Below, in pieces: positions 60,155 to 64,000 of a stretch of DNA of 64,000 nt. The translations under genes and the position numbers were made by a program. Position 1 is the stretch's first letter. Every line of letters begins with the position of its first letter. The DNA is from Streptomyces uncialis. GTDB taxonomy: Bacteria; Actinomycetota; Actinomycetes; Streptomycetales; Streptomycetaceae. Location of the stretch: the NCBI RefSeq assembly GCF_001905345.1, contig NZ_LFBV01000010.1, forward strand, positions 410,224 through 474,223. The letters run 5' to 3'. The notes below the pieces were generated by a model, which saw nothing but the letters and a program-made list of their open reading frames with translations, made no database searches and was not told the origin of the DNA.

Positions 60155-62722
60155 GTGCCTGGCACGAACCTGACCCGCGAAGAGGCGCAGCGCCGCGCCG
60201 CGCTGCTCACCGTGGACTCGTACGGGATCGATCTCGATCTCGGCGGCGCCCAGGAGGGCGGGACGTACCGGTCGGTGACGACGGTCCGTTTCGACTCCGC
60301 CGAGGCGGACGCGGAGACCTTCATCGACCTGGTCGCCCCCGAGGTCCACGAGGTGGTGCTGAACGGCACCGCGCTCGACCCGGCGGCCGTCTTCGCCGAC
60401 TCGCGGATCACCCTGCCGGGGCTGCTGGCGGGGCGCAACGAGCTGCGTGTGGTCGCGGACTGCGCGTACACGAACACCGGTGAGGGTCTGCACCGCTTCG
60501 TGGACCCGGTGGACCAGCAGGCGTATCTGTACACGCAGTTCGAGGTGCCGGACGCGCGGCGGGTGTTCGCGTCGTTCGAGCAGCCGGACCTGAAGGCCGC
60601 GTTCCAGTTCACCGTGAAGGCGCCCGCCGGGTGGACGGTGATCTCCAACTCGCCGACTCCGGAGCCCAAGGACGACGTGTGGGTCTTCGAGCCGACCCCG
60701 CGTATCTCGACGTACATCACGGCGCTGATCGTGGGCCCGTACCACGCGGTGCACAGTGTGTACGAGAAGGACGGGCAGTCCGTGCCGCTCGGCATCTACT
60801 GCCGTCCGTCGCTCGCGGAGTTCCTGGACGCGGACGCGATCTTCGACGTGACCCGTCAGGGCTTCGAGTGGTTCCAGGAGAAGTTCGACTACGCGTACCC
60901 GTTCGCGAAGTACGACCAGCTCTTCGTGCCGGAGTTCAACGCGGGCGCGATGGAGAACGCGGGCGCGGTGACCATCCGCGACCAGTACGTGTTCCGCTCG
61001 AAGGTGACGGACGCGGCGTACGAGGTCCGCGCGGAGACGATCCTCCACGAGCTGGCGCACATGTGGTTCGGTGACCTGGTCACCATGGAGTGGTGGAACG
61101 ACCTGTGGCTGAACGAGTCGTTCGCCACCTACACGTCGATCGCCTGCCAGGCGTACGCGCCGGGTTCGCGCTGGCCGCACTCGTGGACGACGTTCGCGAA
61201 CTCGATGAAGACATGGGCGTACCGGCAGGACCAGCTGCCGTCGACGCATCCGATCATGGCGGAGATCAGCGATCTGGACGATGTCATCGTCAACTTCGAC
61301 GGCATCACGTACGCGAAGGGCGCCTCCGTCCTCAAGCAGCTCGTCGCCTATGTCGGCATGGACGAGTTCTTCAAGGGCGTGCAGAAGTACTTCAAGGCGC
61401 ACGCGTACGGCAACACCCGGCTGTCGGATCTGCTGGGCGCGCTGGAGGAGACCTCCGGCCGTGATCTGAAGAATTGGTCCAAGCTGTGGCTGGAGACCGC
61501 CGGGATCAACATCCTGCGGCCCGAGATCGAGACCGGCGCGGACGGGGTGATCACCTCCTTCGCGGTCCGTCAGGAGGCGCCCGCGCTGCCCGCCGGGGCT
61601 AAGGGCGAGCCGACGCTGCGCCCGCACCGGATCGCGGTCGGTTTCTACGACCTGGACGGCGCGGGCAAGCTGGTGCGCGGCGAGCGGGTCGAGCTGGACG
61701 TGGACGGCGAGCTGACCGACGTACCGCAGCTGGTCGGCAAGGCGCGGCCGGCGGTCGTGCTGCTCAACGACGACGACCTGTCGTACGCGAAGGTCCGGCT
61801 CGACGAGGCGTCGCTGGCGTTCGTCACCGAGCACCTGGGCGACTTCGCCGAGTCGCTGCCCCGGGCGCTGTCCTGGGCGTCGGCGTGGGACATGACGCGG
61901 GACGCGGAGCTGCCGGCGCGCGAGTATCTGGAGCTGGTGCTCTCGGGGATCGCGAAGGAGTCCGACATCGGGGTCGTCCAGTCGCTCCAGCGGCAGGTCA
62001 AGCTCGCGCTGGACCTGTACGCGGCGCCGTCCTGGCGGGAGGCGGGGCTGACCCGCTGGACCGACGCGACGCTGGCGCATCTGCGGGCCGCCGAGGCGGG
62101 CGGCGACCATCAGCTGGCGTGGGCGCGGGCCTTCGCGGCGACCGCCCGTACGCCCGAGCAGCTCGATCTGCTGGAGGCGCTGCTGGACGGTACGCGGACC
62201 ATCGAGGGGCTGGCCGTCGACACCGAGCTGCGGTGGGCGCTGGTGCAGCGGCTCGCGGCGGTGGGCCGGTTCGACGAGGCGGAGATCTCCGCGGAGTACG
62301 AGCGGGACCGGACGGCCGCGGGTGAGCGGCACGCGGCTGCCGCGCGGGCCGCGCGGCCCACGGCGGAGGCGAAGGCCGAGGCGTGGGCGTCCGTCGTGGA
62401 GTCGGACCAGCTGCCCAACGCGGTGCAGGAAGCGGTGATCGCGGGCTTCGTGCAGACGGATCAGCGTGAGCTGCTGGCTCCCTACACGGAGAAGTACTTC
62501 GCCGCGGTGAAGGGCGTCTGGGAGTCCCGTTCGCACGAGATGGCCCAGCAGGTGGTGGTGGGGCTGTACCCCGTGCTCCAGGTGTCTTCGGGGACCGTTG
62601 AGGCCACCGACGCGTGGGTCGCTGCCGCTGGGCCCGGGGCGTCGTTGCTCCGCCTCGTTTCCGAGGCGAAGTCGGGGGTCGAGCGGGCCCTGCGGGCGCA
62701 GTCCGCCGACGCATCGGCGTAA
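60155..62722 (+). CDS. pepN: aminopeptidase N (second copy)
   Basis: An 855-residue M1 zinc aminopeptidase, a close paralog of the gene at 45358. GAMEN lies at about 264, HELAH at 298-302, and the third zinc ligand Glu in LNESFATY. GTG 60155 (MPGTNLTREEAQRRAALL) has AGGAG 9 bases upstream. Compared with copy one, the residue before the first His differs (ILHEL versus ILHEM) and the substrate-pocket loops diverge, so specificity may differ. It is followed by repeat island C. Confidence 0.95.
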   Translation: MPGTNLTREEAQRRAALLTVDSYGIDLDLGGAQEGGTYRSVTTVRFDSAEADAETFIDLVAPEVHEVVLNGTALDPAAVFADSRITLPGLLAGRNELRVVADCAYTNTGEGLHRFVDPVDQQAYLYTQFEVPDARRVFASFEQPDLKAAFQFTVKAPAGWTVISNSPTPEPKDDVWVFEPTPRISTYITALIVGPYHAVHSVYEKDGQSVPLGIYCRPSLAEFLDADAIFDVTRQGFEWFQEKFDYAYPFAKYDQLFVPEFNAGAMENAGAVTIRDQYVFRSKVTDAAYEVRAETILHELAHMWFGDLVTMEWWNDLWLNESFATYTSIACQAYAPGSRWPHSWTTFANSMKTWAYRQDQLPSTHPIMAEISDLDDVIVNFDGITYAKGASVLKQLVAYVGMDEFFKGVQKYFKAHAYGNTRLSDLLGALEETSGRDLKNWSKLWLETAGINILRPEIETGADGVITSFAVRQEAPALPAGAKGEPTLRPHRIAVGFYDLDGAGKLVRGERVELDVDGELTDVPQLVGKARPAVVLLNDDDLSYAKVRLDEASLAFVTEHLGDFAESLPRALSWASAWDMTRDAELPAREYLELVLSGIAKESDIGVVQSLQRQVKLALDLYAAPSWREAGLTRWTDATLAHLRAAEAGGDHQLAWARAFAATARTPEQLDLLEALLDGTRTIEGLAVDTELRWALVQRLAAVGRFDEAEISAEYERDRTAAGERHAAAARAARPTAEAKAEAWASVVESDQLPNAVQEAVIAGFVQTDQRELLAPYTEKYFAAVKGVWESRSHEMAQQVVVGLYPVLQVSSGTVEATDAWVAAAGPGASLLRLVSEAKSGVERALRAQSADASA

Positions 62723-63725
62723 CCCCGCCCTCCCCGCGGGCCGGTCACCCCTCCGGTGCCCGGCCCCGGGGTTCCGCGTCCGGGGGTTCCGCGTCCCCCG
62801 TCCCCCGGGTTTCCTGTGCGGGTCGCCTTCGCTCGCGCTTGTGAGGTCCGTCCGGGTGGGCCCACTTGTCCCTGTTCGGGTCGTACGTGGGTGCGCAGTT
62901 CCCCGCGCCCCAGGATGCTGCCCCATTACGGTCGCTCTTCGGGCGCGGGCCGGTCCTCGTTTTCGCGCAGTTCCCCGCGCCCCTGGATGCTGCCCCATTA
63001 CGGTCGCTCTTCGGGTGCGGGTCCGCCCTCGTCCTTTGCGCAGTTCCCCGCGCCCCTTAGGTTGCGCCCCTTACGGTTTCCGTTCGGGTGCGGATGGTCC
63101 TTGGTTGCTCGCGCAGTTCCCCGCGCCCCTGGGGTTCCATACCTGGGCGCACCTGTTCCCGTGCGGGTCGGACGGGGGTGCGCAGTTCCCCGCGCCCCTG
63201 GATGCTGCCCCGTTGCGGTCGCTGTTCGGGTGCGGGTCCGCCCTCGTTCTTTGCGCAGTTCCCCGCGCCCCTGAGGTTGCGCCCCTTACGGTTCCCGTTC
63301 GGGTGCGGGTGGTCCCTGGTTGCTCGCGCAGTTCCCCGCGCCCCTGGGGTTCCCCACCTGGGCTTACTTGTTCCCGTGCGGGTACTCCGTGGGTGCGCAG
63401 TTCCCCGCGCCCCTGAAGGGGCCCTCAGCCCCTTGCTGTTGCTTGTCACCCCCCTCCTCGCGCAGTCGCATGGCTGCGGGAGGGGGTGGGCGGGAATCTC
63501 TGCCCGCAGACTCCGATGCTCTTCAGTCGGGTACGGGGGATGTCCGACCGAGCGCGTTGGAGCGAGGACGGAGAATCCCGACCGGCACCGACCCGAAGAA
63601 CCGACCGGGGGCGCCCCAAAGGGGCGCGGGGAACTGCGCAAACCCACCGAGCGACGGCACAGGAACGAAGTACGCCCAGCCGGACAGACCTGAGAAGCGC
63701 AAGCGAAGGCGACCCGCACAGGTAC
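62723..63725. repeat. repeat island C
   Basis: A 1003-bp convergent gap without genes. Heads GCGCAGTTCCCC occur at 62893, 62965, 63038, 63111, 63180, 63253, 63326 and 63395, then inverted at 63639. Three module types follow the heads: GGATGCTGCCCC, GAGGTTGCGCCCC-like and GGGGTTCC-ACCTGGG. They repeat in the same order, giving a 215-bp higher-order unit twice (62965-63179, 63180-63394). Right of the element is the flank also seen in A and B (AGTACGCCCAGCCGGACAG). Confidence 0.93.
63395..63639 (-). mobile_element. 245-bp inverted-repeat element, copy C (MITE-like)
   Basis: This copy is inverted relative to A and B. Ends lie at 63395 onward (with GAAGG replacing TTTGG) and 63610-63639. The 34-bp block lies at 63563-63596, the 36-bp spacer differs from A at one base, and the 50-bp core at 63477-63526 is identical to B. 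Toward its left end it shares CAACAGCAAGGGGCTGAG (as complement) with A and not with B. Confidence 0.6.
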
Positions 63726-64000
63726 CTAGGGCGCGACCCGCAGGTCAGACCGCTCCGGGACGGCCGGAACCTCGGCGCCCGGGGCAGCGACCGACGGGGT
63801 ACGGGTCGAACGAGGGCGGACGGTCACTTGACCGGCAACCGTCGCGGCGAACGCGACCCCCATCCCCACCACCTGAAGCGGCGTCAGCGCCTCCCCCAGC
63901 GCGACCCACCCGATCACCGCCGCGGTGAGCGGCGACAGCGGTCCGAGGAACGTCACCTGCGTGGCGGACAGCGTCCCGATCCCCCGGAACCACAGCCAGT
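63726..64000 (-). CDS. EamA/DMT family transporter, C-terminal fragment
   Basis: The gene begins beyond the window; the frame is open to base 64000. Visible residues WLWFRGIGTLSATQVTFLGP, SPLTAAVIGWVALGEALTP and QVVGMGVAFAATVAGQ are the last helices of the second EamA repeat. The conserved Gly-Glu in the penultimate helix (WVALGEALT) is diagnostic. A 30-residue hydrophilic tail follows. It exports small metabolites or amino acids; the substrate is unknown. Confidence 0.85.
   Translation of the reverse strand, partial: WLWFRGIGTLSATQVTFLGPLSPLTAAVIGWVALGEALTPLQVVGMGVAFAATVAGQVTVRPRSTRTPSVAAPGAEVPAVPERSDLRVAP

Noticed and set aside
62893..63395. Regular 19-20 base repeats spaced about 50 bp, superficially like a CRISPR array
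   Set aside because: The intervening tails recur several times in fixed order, the heads are partial palindromes with variants, and no cas gene is nearby.

Overview
This is G+C-rich DNA (about 70% or more) from a Streptomyces chromosome. Codons strongly prefer G or C in the third position, GTG and TTG starts are common, and there are hallmark genes (a rodA/PBP2/mreDCB cluster, a clpP1-clpP2-clpX cascade, an iron superoxide dismutase behind a Nur-type operator, DUF4233 and DUF4240 proteins). From memory, the order rodA(sfr)-pbp2-mreD-mreC-mreB-ndk-DUF4233-folC-valS-clpX-clpP2-clpP1-tig-sodF-pepN-serine protease-sigma-asd-pepN matches the Streptomyces coelicolor core chromosome around SCO2607-SCO2643, so this is core arm-free sequence and not a mobile island.

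Layout. 1-281: 3' end of a methyltransferase. 359-16561: a long leftward block holding a radical SAM protein, a CYTH-CHAD protein, the cell-wall elongation/sporulation module (rodA, PBP2, mreD, mreC, mreB), ndk, a DUF4233 membrane protein, folC and valS. 16698-17642: a rightward Pro/Gln/Tyr-rich membrane protein. 17771-22459: the leftward proteolysis/folding block clpX, clpP2, clpP1, tig. 22687-22980: tRNA-Pro(UGG) on the minus strand and tRNA-Gly(UCC) on the plus strand. 23299-36333: a small membrane protein, an acyltransferase-3 protein, a FtsX-type ABC transporter, a cation/proton antiporter, a membrane-anchored sugar-binding-fold protein beside a SpoIIE-type phosphatase, an Eis-like acetyltransferase, an Fpg/Nei glycosylase and rpiB. 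36473-45124: two paralogous amino-acid permeases, a flavin oxidase, bioY, sodF, a DUF4240 protein and a DsbA-like protein. 45358-64000: two paralogous aminopeptidases N, an AbiEi/DUF559-like protein, a serine hydrolase, a Nudix protein, a secreted subtilase, an ECF sigma factor with a putative membrane anti-sigma protein, asd, a DUF1203 protein and the end of an EamA transporter.

The most unusual content is non-coding. Four gaps (25436-25993, 49534-50119, 58737-59469, 62723-63725) are filled with modular repeats of about 70 bp, each opening with the same 19-base head (GCGCAGTTCCCCGCGCCCC). Three of them hold a 245-260 bp element bounded by inverted copies of this head, with a 34-bp block identical in all three copies and a 50-bp core that differs at one base in one copy. 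All four islands lie between convergent genes; none lies between divergent or co-directional genes. The other convergent gaps mostly carry ordinary long hairpins. This points to a role at 3' ends (bidirectional termination) or a small non-autonomous element that settles there. Indels between copies argue against coding.

Regulatory sites seen directly include a Nur-like box over the presumed sodF start site, a ClgR-like palindrome upstream of clpP1, and many perfect-stem terminators. Short tandem repeats (18-bp units) also interrupt the mreB-mreC gap and overlap the rodA stop codon.
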